Positions 46,861 to 59,539 of a stretch of DNA of 64,000 nt are shown piece after piece; position 1 is the first letter of the stretch, and each line of letters opens with the position of its first letter. The notes beneath the pieces were generated by a model, which saw nothing but the letters and a program-made list of their open reading frames with translations, was not told the DNA's origin and did not search any database. Source of the stretch: Neodontobutis hainanensis (Eukaryota; Chordata; Actinopteri; Gobiiformes; Odontobutidae); contig JALDNG010000026.1 in assembly GCA_024349245.1 (NCBI GenBank), forward strand, positions 1,412,501-1,476,500, in the 5' to 3' direction. The translations under genes and the position numbers were made by a program.

Positions 46861-49800
46861 TTTTTGGTGACTCTAGACAAAAGCCATGTCTTTTTTACTT
46901 TTGTAATGCCAACATTCCAATGTGACATTTTGAGTTTACTAGTGCTGAAGTCAAATTGGATGTAACATAAGAATGAACTGACAAAATAAATAACTTTTTA
47001 CAAAACGCTAATGTTGGAAGCCTCATTTTATTCCAAATTCATTTAAGGCTTGAGTGGAAATAATACAGACTGCCTTGACCACATGCATAGAGCCATGCAT
47101 ACATGCCACACATTTGGAATGTAAATCCCGTACAAGCCATAAGGTTTCCCAGCTGGTTTGCAGAAACTGTAGTAATGACATCACCTCACACAATAGTCTG
47201 TCACTGTTCAGATAGGGCTGCAGACACTTGGTCCAGCTGTCTTTTTAACACGGCACAACAAGCATGTTTACCAAGGTAGCATCACTTTATAATTTACTAC
47301 ACATCTGTCATCTTATATACACTGCTGCCATGCATTTGACTCTGTTGTTTTCATTCCTCCATATATATATGAATATGTGGCTGTGTGACTAGTCCACTTC
47401 CCATCTATTCACGCCCTTTTTTTTCATCACAAGATCAAACCCCCGTGTGGATTCCTCCCAGGCCCCGTCTCCCTCCACACCCTACAAGGAAAATATTTTC
47501 TCAAGGCCATTTAGCGGTGGTGTAAAACACTCTTGTTGTCACTATATACCACAGCAGCACAACAAGCACATAGTGAAGACAGAAATATATTCAGTTAAAT
47601 GTAGACTGGCCAACTGTTGCACACATTTAAATAGTGTAAATCCCCGAGGATGTGGACATTACTATATGCATACAGGCACACTGGAGCTTCCTGGTTATTT
47701 GTGACCTCTTTGACCTTGAATGAGGGTCTGGTGCTGAGATCATTTACACTCAAACAGATGTTGTTTTGACGTTTTGAAAATCAATGCTGTATGTCTTTGC
47801 CATTTCCACTGATTAACTGTATTGCACCCTTCGACCTCTAATAGAAGTCCAAATATCTCCATTGACAGTTCCCCAGTCCCAACTCTCCAACCATACTTCA
47901 TCCTCCCTACCTTCTTCTTCTCCTTCTGCATGGAGCCAAAAGCACTGTGTGCAAAGAGGAATCTGGGATTATGAACCAAACTCAGCTGGTTCTTTTTATT
48001 GTGGGGTGGTTCCCCACTCAGCATAGATAAAGCTGCCAAATACGTCATGTTTTCCCTCACAGCGCCAAAGCACACCCCTTCTGAACTTATTGATGGTAAA
48101 ATAATCTGGGGACCGATGGATGGGTGGGAGGTAAGAGAGAATGAGGGGCCTTGAAGTCAAGAGGTGCGGTGTGCACTAAGGGTCTGGGATGAAGATTCAA
48201 AGCTGATGAAACCAAAGTTCATGCAAAGGTGATATATAATTAGGTTTAAAAGGCTTTTTTTATTAATTCTTTAAAACAAATGTTGTATATCTTCTTTTGC
48301 AAAATATTACTGCAGTTTAAAGAAAGAAAATACAGTAAAAACTGTTAACTAGCTTCTCTCCTAACTGTTTTCAATGGAAAACAATGGAAACAGTCAATCA
48401 ACTGGTTGAGTTGATTTGAGCTGCAATTACTATATGTGAAATATTTCAATCAATTGTATTAACAAAGTCAGGGATCGAGACCAGATTATACAGAGAACAG
48501 GACAAAATCCAAGACCTTTAAAGACCAACCAATGACCAAGACCAGTGAGTGGTAAATGGGAAGAGATAAACAGAAACAAGAGATGCAAGGAATAGTTTAC
48601 ACACTTTGGAGAAGAATGTCAATAAAGTCATAAAGATAGTGAAAAATAAAAAGACATGTTTTAATGTGTTCAGTCACAACACAACAACAACATGTCGGAG
48701 ACTAAGATATATAGTAAAATGTCTTGAGTACTACAACAATACAAATCTGCTATGTCAGTGGGACTGCAAGTGACTATTTGATTTGCCATAAAAACCCTTA
48801 GACATATAAAAAAATGTTATTAAATGTACCTTGTGTTACATAGGTACATTTACTGACCCTTAAAACCATTTTTGAGGTGGTTTAACAAAGACTTACTCTT
48901 GTGTTTAATAGACACGCTGTAACACGCTCAATCCTACTCTAGCCTTTCTATCACACAGTTATAGTAAAAGCCAGCGGAAATGAAGACTAGACAATTAAGA
49001 ACATTTCACGTTTTAGAAAAAAAAACTGTGCTGTGCTGGGATCCACATGAAGGGAGTTGCCTTTTTGCAGGGCCCCCCTCAGTGATGTCAGTGAGGGAGT
49101 GAACAGACGGCCTACGTGTTACTGTCCCATCAGCTGTGTCAAAGCCAGTCAGGTTTCAAGTGAGGTCAAAGCACTGAATCATGAAGAAACAACTTAATTT
49201 CACACATTGCAACTAATGAATAAATGCAATGAAACATGAATTGTCTGTCTCTGTGTTTCCAGGACACTGCTCAATGCTTTCACTGTTTATTCTGAACATC
49301 TGCCGAGAGAAACAATCTGGAAAGCATTGTCTTTTTTTTTTTTTTTTTTCAGTGATAAAACTCAACATCTTGTCTTTGTACAACAGACAAATTGTAGCAC
49401 TAACATGGCCTCAATATTTTAATATTTTTCTTCAAATTTATAAGTCTAGTTCTAAACAATAATACACATTAACTCACACTCTCTTCTCCAGCGCAGTTAT
49501 TCCTAATCTTTTTCCTGGAAATGTATTTTACATCACGAGTCTTGGTCCTGCATATAACTCTATATAAGTAACAGAATGGCAATTTAACATAAGCTACATA
49601 GACAAAGTAAGTTCCATTCCTATAAAGGTTAGAGAGTGACCTAAAATATATATATAGCTTACATTATATAGCCTACAGATAACTGTTTTGACCAACAGAG
49701 CCATAATCAAGAAGTGTAAAAAAAAAAAAAAAAAAGAAAGAAAAAGATGCTTGTGTTAGGGCGCCCCCTGCTGTGACCTTTGGGTTAAGTGTCGGGGAAA

Positions 49801-50100
49801 GCGGGAAGTGAATATGAGAGGTGATAATGCAATAATGCATGTTCAGGAACACTTGTAGATAAGACTTTGGGCAATGAAAGACAATGGAAAAATCACAATC
49901 AAATCAGAATCCCCCCGAAGCTATTTTATGTAAGCTATCACAACAGTAAAAAAAGACATAGAGGTTGGTAAACACACCAAAAGTATCTAGTGAGTCACAT
50001 CAAAACCGGAAGTTACCAGAAATGTAGTCCATGGACGCGGTGTTCTCTCCTGTCAGGGCCGTTTTGTAAACATGCGTCAAAATCATGTGACCTCGTCGAC
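46861..50100. other. cd34 to miR-29-host intergenic region
   Basis: AT-rich sequence with poly(T) at about 49.33 kb and poly(A) at about 49.72 kb. No exon, hairpin or clear repeat could be supported. Confidence 0.6.
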
Positions 50101-50260
50101 GCACTTGTCAGTGGCGTCCAATCAGGCGGCGGGGGTGTGTGTGGCTGTGGGCGGGGTTTTGTTGTGTTGCTGTGAAAACGTCGATGGATCAAGGTTTTTT
50201 TAATTTTATATTATTTCTTTTTTTTTAATTATGGCCAGAGGACCACTGTGAATGAACTCA
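50100..50260 (+). promoter_or_regulatory. Candidate promoter of the miR-29 host transcript
   Basis: A GC-richer stretch holds a CCAAT box (50118-50122), GGCGGCGGGGG and a GC box (GGGCGGGG, 50149-50156). A plausible untranslated first exon ends with the donor at 50326/50327. It lies about 9 kb upstream of the miR-29 hairpins and in their orientation. The start site is inferred. Confidence 0.45.
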
Positions 50261-50888
50261 GCTGCAGAATAATGATGGGACCTTCCTGACAGAGCAGCAA
50301 ACAGGAAGAAACGTGCTGCAAATAAGGTTTGTACTTTGAAAAGAGACTGATTATTTACATCCAGGTACTTTCCTCAGTGGTTGTAAGCTGTATGTTATGT
50401 TATGTATGGTCTCTATACGTTGCTTAGCAGGGTGCTTCTCTTACTCCTATAGTATTGTGTCGTCTCTTTCTTTACTATAGCCTACTTGAACAGTTAAATG
50501 GACTGCTCTCAAAGACAAATGATGCTTTAAGACTTTTCAGCCTCAGCGGTTCCCTGATAAACCAATCTGTTTGTTTGTTTTTTCTTCTTCTTCTTCTTCT
50601 TGGAGCCCGTGAGAGCACACGGAGAGATAGACAGAGAAGTGTGTTGGGTGCGTGCTGCAGGAGGATGTTGCGCACTTGTATTTACCTCCTGAGTGGCTGG
50701 GTTAGTGAGGACTCTGTGTGCGCATCCACGCCTTTAGCCGAGCCCACCGCCCATTGACACGCGCAGGATGCCACAAGCGCCTTCACCTGTGCTTTGTTTC
50801 GTTAAAGTAGTGCGTTCTTATTGCTGGAACTTCATATCCCATCCTACGACGCAAGTGGAGCCTGAATAGATAAAGTTATAACAGGAAC

Positions 50889-53800
50889 ATGAACGGTTCA
50901 GCGTCGTTGTACAGTAAGTATTTTGTTTTTGTTGTGGAGTCTACCTTCAGTGGATGCTTATTTGCTGAAATAAGTCAATAGGTTATTTAGTTTATTTAGG
51001 CTATTTTATTTGAATATGTAATTATTTCTCACTTAGTTAAAAGTTCTAATTCTGTAGCGTTGTCCTTGTGCTTTCTGGACGAGAATGTGTGTATGTTAAC
51101 CTCAAATGAGTGCTAATGATTTCTGCTTGTTTTCTGACTTGTACAGTGGCAGCGCCTTGACTCAGCTCCATCCATCCAGAGGTTTCTATGTCATACGCAC
51201 TTTTTATTTCTGATGTAAACAAACCCCTTCAAAGCAGGACCCTCCTCAGACACAAGATGGCGCACCTCGGTGGGATTTTTACTAGGTCATGATGATATCC
51301 TGCGAAGTGAAAGTTGCGCACGTGAAAGTCTGTAGTTTAATCAAACGCTGCCAGTAATATCTAACTTTTAGAAACAATTACCTCAGGGTCGTTTAACGTC
51401 ATTCTCCCAAACGGTCTACAGCTGTTTGAACAAGTCATCTACTATCCTTTTATTTGATCCAAAAGCAGAGTTAGACATTCTCTCATGATAGAACTAGTTC
51501 TCAGATCCAGCAAAGAGTTTAACACCTCCTTTTCACTTTGAAGAGAACAGACTTAAAGTGAAAGCAGGAGTCCCTTTTTTGGTCATAATGCTGGGGCTGG
51601 ATGCCATGTGAGACGTGACTACCAACACAAATCAGGTACAAACACAACTTTTCTGTAATATCTGACATGCATCTGTGTATTTCCATATTATTAACCACAC
51701 AGCTTAAAACAATTTGAGTGGAGCTGCCTTGGCTTGTTTCCAAGCAGAGATTAAGGTTGAGGAAGTGGCACAGGCCGGGCTGATAGATGACATGGCTAAA
51801 ATTAACACAATGCCCATTGAATGAAGAGCATAAATAGCAGACAGGCAGGGCTTGTGTTGAATGTGTCTAAAACCTGGAGTGTGATTATATCAGCACAAAC
51901 CTCTGTCACAGTTGTGGTTAAATGCAGAATGTCAAACATATCCGCCAATTAGCAGAACAAGTCTCGACATATACAGTGTCCGTTATTGTCATTCCACCTC
52001 ACGATGTCTTCACCCGAGTAAAGCTCAGGCCTCACATCAATACCTCCTGCATCCCTCCGAGTCTTTTCTGTGCAAACACACTTTGATCCCTTAGATCCCT
52101 TACATTCCCATGTAGCTGCAGGGTGAAAGCTGATTCCTTTTACCAATGCTCTTTCTTACTCTGGCCCTGCAAGGTTAGGCTGTGGGCTCTGGATCCTTTG
52201 GCTACAGTGGAAAATAGTGACTTCACAAAGGTATAAATGCTTGAGGGGAGAACATTTACAGCAACAAAAAACCTAAAAAGGATTGATTGGAAAAGCATTT
52301 CATCAGCATCCAAAGTATTCCTGCAGTTCAGCTTTTTGGAATTTGGCAAACACTTCTGATTAGTGAAAGAAACATGTTCCCCGGGGCAGAGTTTTGAAAA
52401 ATATAATTGTTTTAAGAATGCACTAGTTGAATGTGTGCGTTGTCTTATGCTGTATCTCTAGAATAAAGCTGACACACGCAAACTGTTAACCTTATAAAGC
52501 TTTTATTTCAGCCAAGCATAAAGCGCCACTCCTGTGCCCGGATGCAGCGGACCAAGGCAAGTTTATATGAATAGCACAATTCATACATACAGCAATTCTA
52601 AGTGCTTTACAAAAAAAAAAGAGAGAGCGCTAGGTTAAAATCAAACACAACAATTATCAATAAAATAAATTATACATAAAATGAATTACTTAAAACAAAA
52701 TTAAAAGAGAAGCGTGCAGATACAAGGCACGTAACAGAAGAACAGGAGATAGTTTGTTCCTCTTATTGCTCCTCTTATCGCGTCTCTTATCGCCACCATG
52801 TTTTAAAAGGGTATTACTTTTTATCTTGTGTTTATTTTCTCCTTGTCTCCCCACAGACTTGTTGAATTTACTCTCGAACTACAAGAGTCATCCGAGGAAG
52901 GTATGTGAGCAGCAGTCAGATGTAACGACAATATTCAGATTTCTCAAAATAAACTCTACTAATGTTTGACCGAACCAAAACAGACTATTTATATGAGAGG
53001 AGTGCAGTCCATTTAAAGACACAGACACATTTATCTCTATTAGGGGCTTAACTAGAGACAATGCCCAGCAGCATTAGGGTTCATCTAGTAAGGGGACACA
53101 TAGGAAAGGAAGTCTTGGAGATTGTGACTGAGCTTAGAGAGCTATAACAATTAAAGATAAACCCCAGTCCTGCCACCAAGGGGAGTATAGATATTGTTTT
53201 CTTCTGAAATTAACCCCAAAAGCATCAACCGAAGGACTCATGACTCAGGCCATAAATACGAAGAATGTTAGTCTCAGTTCTTTTGTTTGTTCCAGAGGCA
53301 GATTGTTTGCTGCAGTTGTTGAGAGCTCTATCTAGTGGTAGAAAAGGATATTGCAGGTTTCACCACCTTGTATTTTTGTGTAGTGTAGAGCATTCCATCA
53401 CAACCCTATGCTATGGTGCATGTGATCCATTGGATGCAAGTTTAATATACTTTTTTTTTTTTAGAACTTGCTGGACGTTTTCTCAAGCAACACTGTGGTA
53501 GGACACAAAAGTGAAAAAGGAAGTGCATGTAGGGGCTTCAGTAATCATAAAGTAATATTACCAGGAAGTTACAGGTAGTGCAGGTGCTCATGTACGATAT
53601 TCATTCAGTAAAAAGCTGTTCTTGTGTTAACTAATCATCAGAATACACACAGACCATGTGACTAGTGCTACATAAGCTGTGGTGTTGTGCCTTTAAAAGC
53701 AGTGGGTTGTCAGGTGATCGAGGAGGCTCAGTGAGCTTCATCTCACAGACAGAGAGCACAGCGCCACAGAAGGGGAGGCAGCCAACAGAGTGAGAGAGAG

Positions 53801-56754
53801 ACCCAATTTATGCAGGGACACGAGGGGGAAATGGGGACGCGGCAGCATCATACAGTGGGGACAGGCTTGCAGGGGTTAGGGTCTCTTTAACAGCAGCCTG
53901 CATGTGCTCACTTTCCCTGTGTTGCAGCTTGATCAAGAAGCTGCATTATGTGGCCACAACAGTGGTGTAAAAAGCACAGAGAATTAAGTGCTGCGTCACA
54001 TTCAGGAAGAGGAATAGCGTGATCATGCGCGCGCGTACACATCAGTGTGTGTGAACGAGCCTTTTTGTTGGGTCTCTTCTCTTTCTGTATTAGTTCAGAG
54101 TCTAATAGCTGTTCTAGCTTTGGTAACAAGATGAAAATAAAGAGTGCATGTGTTTGGAGGCAGAGAGAGGGACAGTCAGGCAGACAGAGAGAAAGAGAGG
54201 TTGTGGATTAGTTGCTACGTCACTTTTGCATGTCGGGAGAAACAGAAGCTGGGATGACAGAAGCCCAAAGTCATCGAGTTTTCCACCTGAAGTGGACACA
54301 GTGAATACGGACTCCCTCGGCTTCACCTCCTCTTCCTCCTTGGTAGTTCTGGTCTGCTCTGCCTGTCGCTACCATATGTGTGTATGAGTGTGTCCTGTGT
54401 ACTTCCTGTGGGCTGCTATCTATCTTTCAACATGGATGCTGAAGATGTGGCTGTTCCTCTACGTTGTTGAGGTAGCTCAGGAAAGTGTGTTCGTTTGTGG
54501 ACAGAGACAGGATAAAGTGGTACCCGCCAGAATGTTCTGGAGGGTTTGAAATATCATAATGAAGCCCAGTCGGGAATGTCTTGCACAGATTTTCAAGATT
54601 AAATGAAATTGCTGGTCTCCACCTTGCTTTAAGGAAAAGGTGAATAGAATCCTGCATGGTGCCTTCTGGCTCATTATGAAACATTACCTGTTCAATACGC
54701 ATCATACGGCAGTCGGTTGATATATTACATCCGACAAATAATACAACAGAGTAAAGTTAATTGCATATACACATAGAAACATGTTCTTGTGGCCTCCGTG
54801 CTGTGGTTATTTCTTGATAGAGCAAGGAGCAAGAAGCGGTAGTAATCCTGTTTTATGTTGCTTTTTTTACAACAGATCAGCTCAGAATAAGTGGCACTTT
54901 AGTTTGCAGCACCACGGCCACTGGGACTTGGCCAAAACCTTCCCAAGACATTTGTTTCTGCGTAGTTAGGGGAGACAGGGGTGATGACGCAGTCTTTTTG
55001 TTACTGAACTTTGCTTTTACTAGAGCACAGCTTGTATCTTTCTCCTGTTCTTTCTGTGGAAGAAAAGCAGAAGAAGTGGCTAAATGTCATGGCATGGGAT
55101 CAGAACAAGGGAATTATGGGAAAGATGGAAAAAGAAACGGGTAGAAAGCGGAAGGCAGAGTGTGTGAGGCGGACAGAACTTGTTTACCTTGCTCTATTGG
55201 TGACACTGCTTTGGCTTGTCTCCAATTCACATGCACTGGACTTCCTAAGGCTGCTGCATCACAGGCCATGGAGCCAGTGCAGGGCTCTGATTGGACGGGA
55301 GGTGGTCCCTTGGCTCAGCCAGCAGCACAGCAGCCCTTTATTGGCTCGATGTGAGCACGCAGCTGGATATCAATGTGATTGGTTAAAAACATGTACTTGC
55401 AGAAATATTTCACTCAACAATTACTGCATCTAATTTTTCGGAGGTCAGGGATGGCTGTTTGTGTGCAATCTGGATCTAATAATTTATTTCATTGGAGTTT
55501 TAATGGTCCCAGTAGTTTTAGAAAATGATCTTTGAAATGGTAATAGAGACAATGCAGTCTCTACACAGCACAGCGCCACATTGTCTGGAAAACTAGGACG
55601 TTTTTAAATCAGTTTTTCACCTTTTTAGAAGCACAGTATTTATAGATCTAATATTTATTTAGGATGTGCGATTAATAATACATATAGTGGATGATTTAAT
55701 AAACCCTATGCTTTTTTGGATTTATGTTCATTTTTGGTCCAATTGATCTCTATTTTTTGTGTTTCACAGAATGTGCCACAGAACTGGGATCCTACCTGAC
55801 CAACTTCAGAAGTCTTTGTGTAGTTCTGCATAGAAGTACAACCTGGAACATGTTTTATTTTCTGACATGATGCAAGAGCCTGTGCTGTGGTCTGCATTGC
55901 AGCTCCCGCTTCTCCAGTCAGCAACCTTTATTCGCCGCTAAAGTACATATGCTGATGGTATAACAAACTCTGCTTCTATGGCCTGTAGTAAAGACGGCTA
56001 TAAAGCACTGGACCACTCTGAGCAGAACAGAAAGGAGCTGGAGTATTGCTTATCTATGAGACAGAGCACAAGTATGTTTACTAGTGTATAGAGAGAAAAA
56101 TAACTTCCAACCTTGAGTGATTTTTAAAAAAAATTCACTGGATAAAGTATCTAGAATTTGCGTTTGTTCCATCCCAATTCTGTCATTGACCACTCTAGAT
56201 GCCTCCTGTCCCTTTAAATCTTTTATAAGCGTTACACAACAGGTCCAGGGCACATGATCAACAAACAACCTGGAAAAAAAGAAAACTGGGTTGGGTTGAG
56301 GCAGCCAGGCGAAGGAACTAGACACTAACAGACAGACAGGCACTCTGGACATAAAAATAGTATGGTCCGGTCCATCTGAATTCCAATAAGCACTTTTAAA
56401 GGTTCGAGACATTTTCTCTAGTTATAAATAAATCCCATGTGAGGTTTTGAAGCCTGGGCCTGGCGACCCTTATTTGGTTTTAATAATTTTCAATAGAGCG
56501 TCACTTGATTGTGAACATGCCAGATTATGTGTGTGGGAGAGAGTTCTGGACAGACAAGGATACTTAACAGTAACACTAAACAAAGATGCTTGAGTAGTTT
56601 TTTGAAAGACTTAGCAACAAGTCAGTGAACTGGCCACTACCTGTCTCTGCCCCACCCTTGCCTTTTCCTTTTTTTTTTTTTTTTTTTTTTGCAGACTGCG
56701 TCACAAGTCTCACTGCCAACTATTGACAGCAGCTTCCTCACCTGTGCCTTGTAG
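50889..56754 (+). other. Possible spliced small ORF in the miR-29 host (unverified)
   Basis: Candidate exons 50889-50913, 52512-52556, 52857-52900, 53465-53497 and 56695-56754 join in frame to about 68 residues. The order is MNGSASLYTKHKAPLLC, then PDAADQ, DLLNLLSNYKSHPRK, NLLDVFSSNTV and TASQVSLPTIDSSFLTCAL, then TAG. Splice sites are GT-AG, except AAG/GCAAGT at 52556, which fits a GC-AG intron. An alternative last exon at 53926 gives LDQEAALCGHNSG and a stop. No family is recognised. An open run this short can arise by chance. Confidence 0.2.
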
Positions 56755-59234
56755 CCGGCAGAGACAAATCATCATCATTATTATTCTACCAAGCAACACA
56801 GAAGAGAGGTCAGCAAGTCTGTGCAGGTGAGGTCATGTGTTCACACAGCGCTGTTTAATGTGTCTCTTTTTGTTTAGCCTTTGACACGTCCACGCAGCAT
56901 GGATAATATCAGGTCAGTCATGTGGGTGTGTTGCAGAGCTGGAAAGAGCGAGAGGTGCTTTCTTGGTGGTTTCTGATTTTTTTTTTTTTTTTTTTCCATG
57001 ATCAGCTTCCTGGCGCAAAACAAAGCACTCAATCAGAATCCTGTATTTTTTTTAGAATAAGCTGGACGGCAGTAACTACTTCAAGTACGTAAGAAGGCAT
57101 TAAAAGTGAGTTCCTTTGGACAGAAAAGTGGAGAACCAAGAGGAACTGAAGGTTACATGGTAATCAGGATTTGACATTAACATCCTCCAAATCGCCAAAT
57201 GCGGGTGGATTTCAGCTTTGGTGGGTAACAGTCACTTCCACGAGCCACTTTGGCCGGTGGGATTTATTGCAGTTACCTATACACGTTAATTGTGTGTTCT
57301 CTGCTTCATTTGGTGAGACCGGCTTTGCTTCCTTTTATTACACTACATTTAAACAGTCTGTCGGTGAGTTAAAAAGCACTCCACTCCTTCTCCCCGCTCT
57401 GACTGACGCACACACAAGAAGCTGTATGCTCACGTCAGTGCAGAGTGGACATGGAGGGGTCACAGTGAAGTTTGTTTTATTGCCGGTTTCAGAACTCCCT
57501 TTTCTCCATGTCAAGTGTGAAACAAACTTCTGTCCATCAGTAAAGTTTAATCATCAGAGTCTCACAGACTGCTGCTTTAAACTTTGTTGCTCCTAAAACA
57601 ACACTAAAGCTACAGAGCCTATAGTATTTAAATATAATAACCATATTAATTTAAAACCTATAGTAAATCATCTTGAGGTGGACTACATATCTGTACATTT
57701 AATTTCTGTCTGGTTTGCCTTCGCCACCTAATGGAGCACAGTGAGAATAAAAATTGCAAGAAAAGATTTGAAAAATAAAATGTTTTGTATGTTCAAACAG
57801 AGTCCAGCACATAAATTAACATATGCTAGGCTACACCACGTGCAAGAATGTCCTTTTTAAAAGACGTATCAGCTGAAAGTGGTGCACATTTGATATCATT
57901 AAAATGTATATTGTATTATATGTACATTTTGCATGTATTACTAGCGTAGGAAAAGTTTTAATCATACACAACTATAGGCTATTCAAATGCAAGGACCACG
58001 TCACAACTACACTGAGTTGACATGTTCATAAATTGAATTATCAATGATGAGCTGATGGAAGATGCAGCGTGTTAATAATTCTAGAGATAATAGAGACTCA
58101 GTGTGGGGGTTCTGTCTCGGGTAGTTCACCCAGCTGGTAGATATGATGCTGAAAAAAAATAGGTAGGGAGTAAAAAGGAGACTGGGAGGGTGGGGTCGAG
58201 AGAACAGAAACAAACGGAGGTGAATGAAACTGATGTGACTAAATGGGGGCTTCTGAAAAACTTTGAGGTGTGGTTAAGGCGTGGCCTTTGCTCCAGAACC
58301 TAAGTTAACACAGTTAACTTCACTTCACAGTTAACTTCACGTAATTTTGGAGTGACCGGTGAGCAAAAAAGCAAAAAATGTCATGCCCTGATTGTAACTG
58401 TTATTGTGAAGAGAATATCTTTCCACTTATTGAGCCGACCTGCAGGGGATATAATTTTCCCCAGTACATACACCCACATATTATACAGTATATTACTCAT
58501 TCATTTTTTTTCCCACTTTGTCCCATTAGGGTACACCCTAGAGAATGACCAGTTAGTTGCAGGGCTGTTCGAGTCACTCAAGCAACCAACTTTCTCTTTA
58601 TCTATCTATTTATTACAATAATGTGAGCTAAAAAGAAGTATCATGCAACGATAAAAAACATGTAGGCATAGTTGTCATAATTCTCTGAAAACAGAGGATC
58701 ATTTAAGTCTGTGTTAACATTCAATATCCTATATGTTTGAGAAGGACATAGTCATCAGTTCAATAATAGCGTGAAATAGATATTATCATCTTCACAAAAA
58801 GATGCTTGTGACAGTAACTAAAAGCTGAAATGCTGTTAAGGATTCTTGCTAGCAGGTGAAAATTAAACGGTACATACATTTTACAGATGGGGTCTCTGGA
58901 AGATTGGTTTATATTTATATATTGTGAATTTGCTGAAAGATTCAGTCAGGTAATCTGTTGTGTAAAGCATGTACAAATGCAAAAAATACTTAAGAATGCT
59001 GAGGAAGTAATAAATACACTCGTCTCTAAATGAGAGTAGAAGCCAGATAGCTTATAAAGTTTGTGTTTGATAATGCTTGTCAGTGATGTCTTAATGTATT
59101 TCTCTTCAGTGCCATTGGGTTTTATAGTTCCTCAGTCTGTGCACTTGGCTTGATGACCTGTCATGCATTGTCAATATATCTGCTGCGTTTCTCGTATCAA
59201 GATTTTTACAGATGGCTTCATCAGACCTGCCTCT
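53498..59234 (+). other. Downstream part of the miR-29 host unit
   Basis: Long non-coding stretch with poly(T) runs at 56.67 and 56.98 kb. Open frames at 55011-55433 (140 codons, with a hydrophobic segment near residue 60) and 57171-57596 (141 codons) lack recognisable domains. A fish repeat fragment lies near 58.53 kb. Confidence 0.5.
58528..58575. mobile_element. Fragment of a fish repeat
   Basis: GGGTACACCCTAGAGAATGA, followed by CCAGTTAGTTGCAGGGCT, resembles the middle of a widespread fish SINE that usually reads ACCCTGGACAGGTC, then CCAGTC and GCAGGGC. Only this piece is recognisable. Confidence 0.5.
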
Positions 59235-59311
59235 CCTGGAAGCTGGTTTCAGATGGTGGCTTAGAGTAATGTCATCTATCTAGCACCATTTGAAATCAGT
59301 GTTCTTGGGGT
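59235..59311 (+). ncRNA. mir29b: pre-miR-29b hairpin
   Basis: The mature 3p arm at 59281-59303 starts TAGCACCATTTGAAATCAG and matches miR-29b-3p along its 23 bases. The 5p arm at 59243-59264 (CTGGTTTCAGATGG and on) is nearly identical to human miR-29b-2-5p. The arms pair around a short loop in the usual precursor layout. The miR-29 family represses collagen and other extracellular-matrix mRNAs and de novo DNA methyltransferases. It lies 147 bases before the second hairpin, on the same strand. Confidence 0.97.
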
Positions 59312-59384
59312 GAGAACTTTGTTTCACGGCTACAACAGATCTCCTGATGTTTTTGACAGCTCAAACCCTTTGTCTGCTCTCCAA

Positions 59385-59455
59385 GGTTGACTGATTTCTT
59401 TTGGTGCTCAGAGTCAGAGTTATTTTCTAGCACCATTTGAAATCGGTTACAGTGA
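59385..59455 (+). ncRNA. mir29a: pre-miR-29a/c hairpin
   Basis: The mature 3p arm at 59428-59449 starts TAGCACCATTTGAAATCGG, the sequence shared by fish miR-29a and human miR-29c. The 5p arm at 59390-59411 (ACTGATTTCTTTTGGTG and on) is closer to human miR-29a-5p than to miR-29c-5p. The two arms pair over about 20 bp around a short loop. It is probably co-transcribed with miR-29b. By position it corresponds to human MIR29C. Confidence 0.97.
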
Positions 59456-59533
59456 AGGACATATTTCATCACACCTTGAAGAGGATTTACCAACTAAGCC
59501 ATGCAGGTAGTATTCAATTTACTGGATTTTTTT

Positions 59534-59539
59534 AATAAA
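59534..59539 (+). terminator. Candidate poly(A) signal of miR-29 host
   Basis: AATAAA in an AT-rich stretch 85 bases after the mature miR-29a/c sequence. The position is reasonable, but processing may remove this end by cropping. Confidence 0.35.

Noticed and set aside
53926..53985. Alternative terminal exon of the miR-29 host small ORF
   Set aside because: It has a good acceptor, but there is no basis for preferring it as the main end; mentioned only as an alternative.
55771..55800. Acceptor-like tttcacag followed by a short frame
   Set aside because: It reaches a stop after nine codons and adds nothing; many such sites exist by chance.
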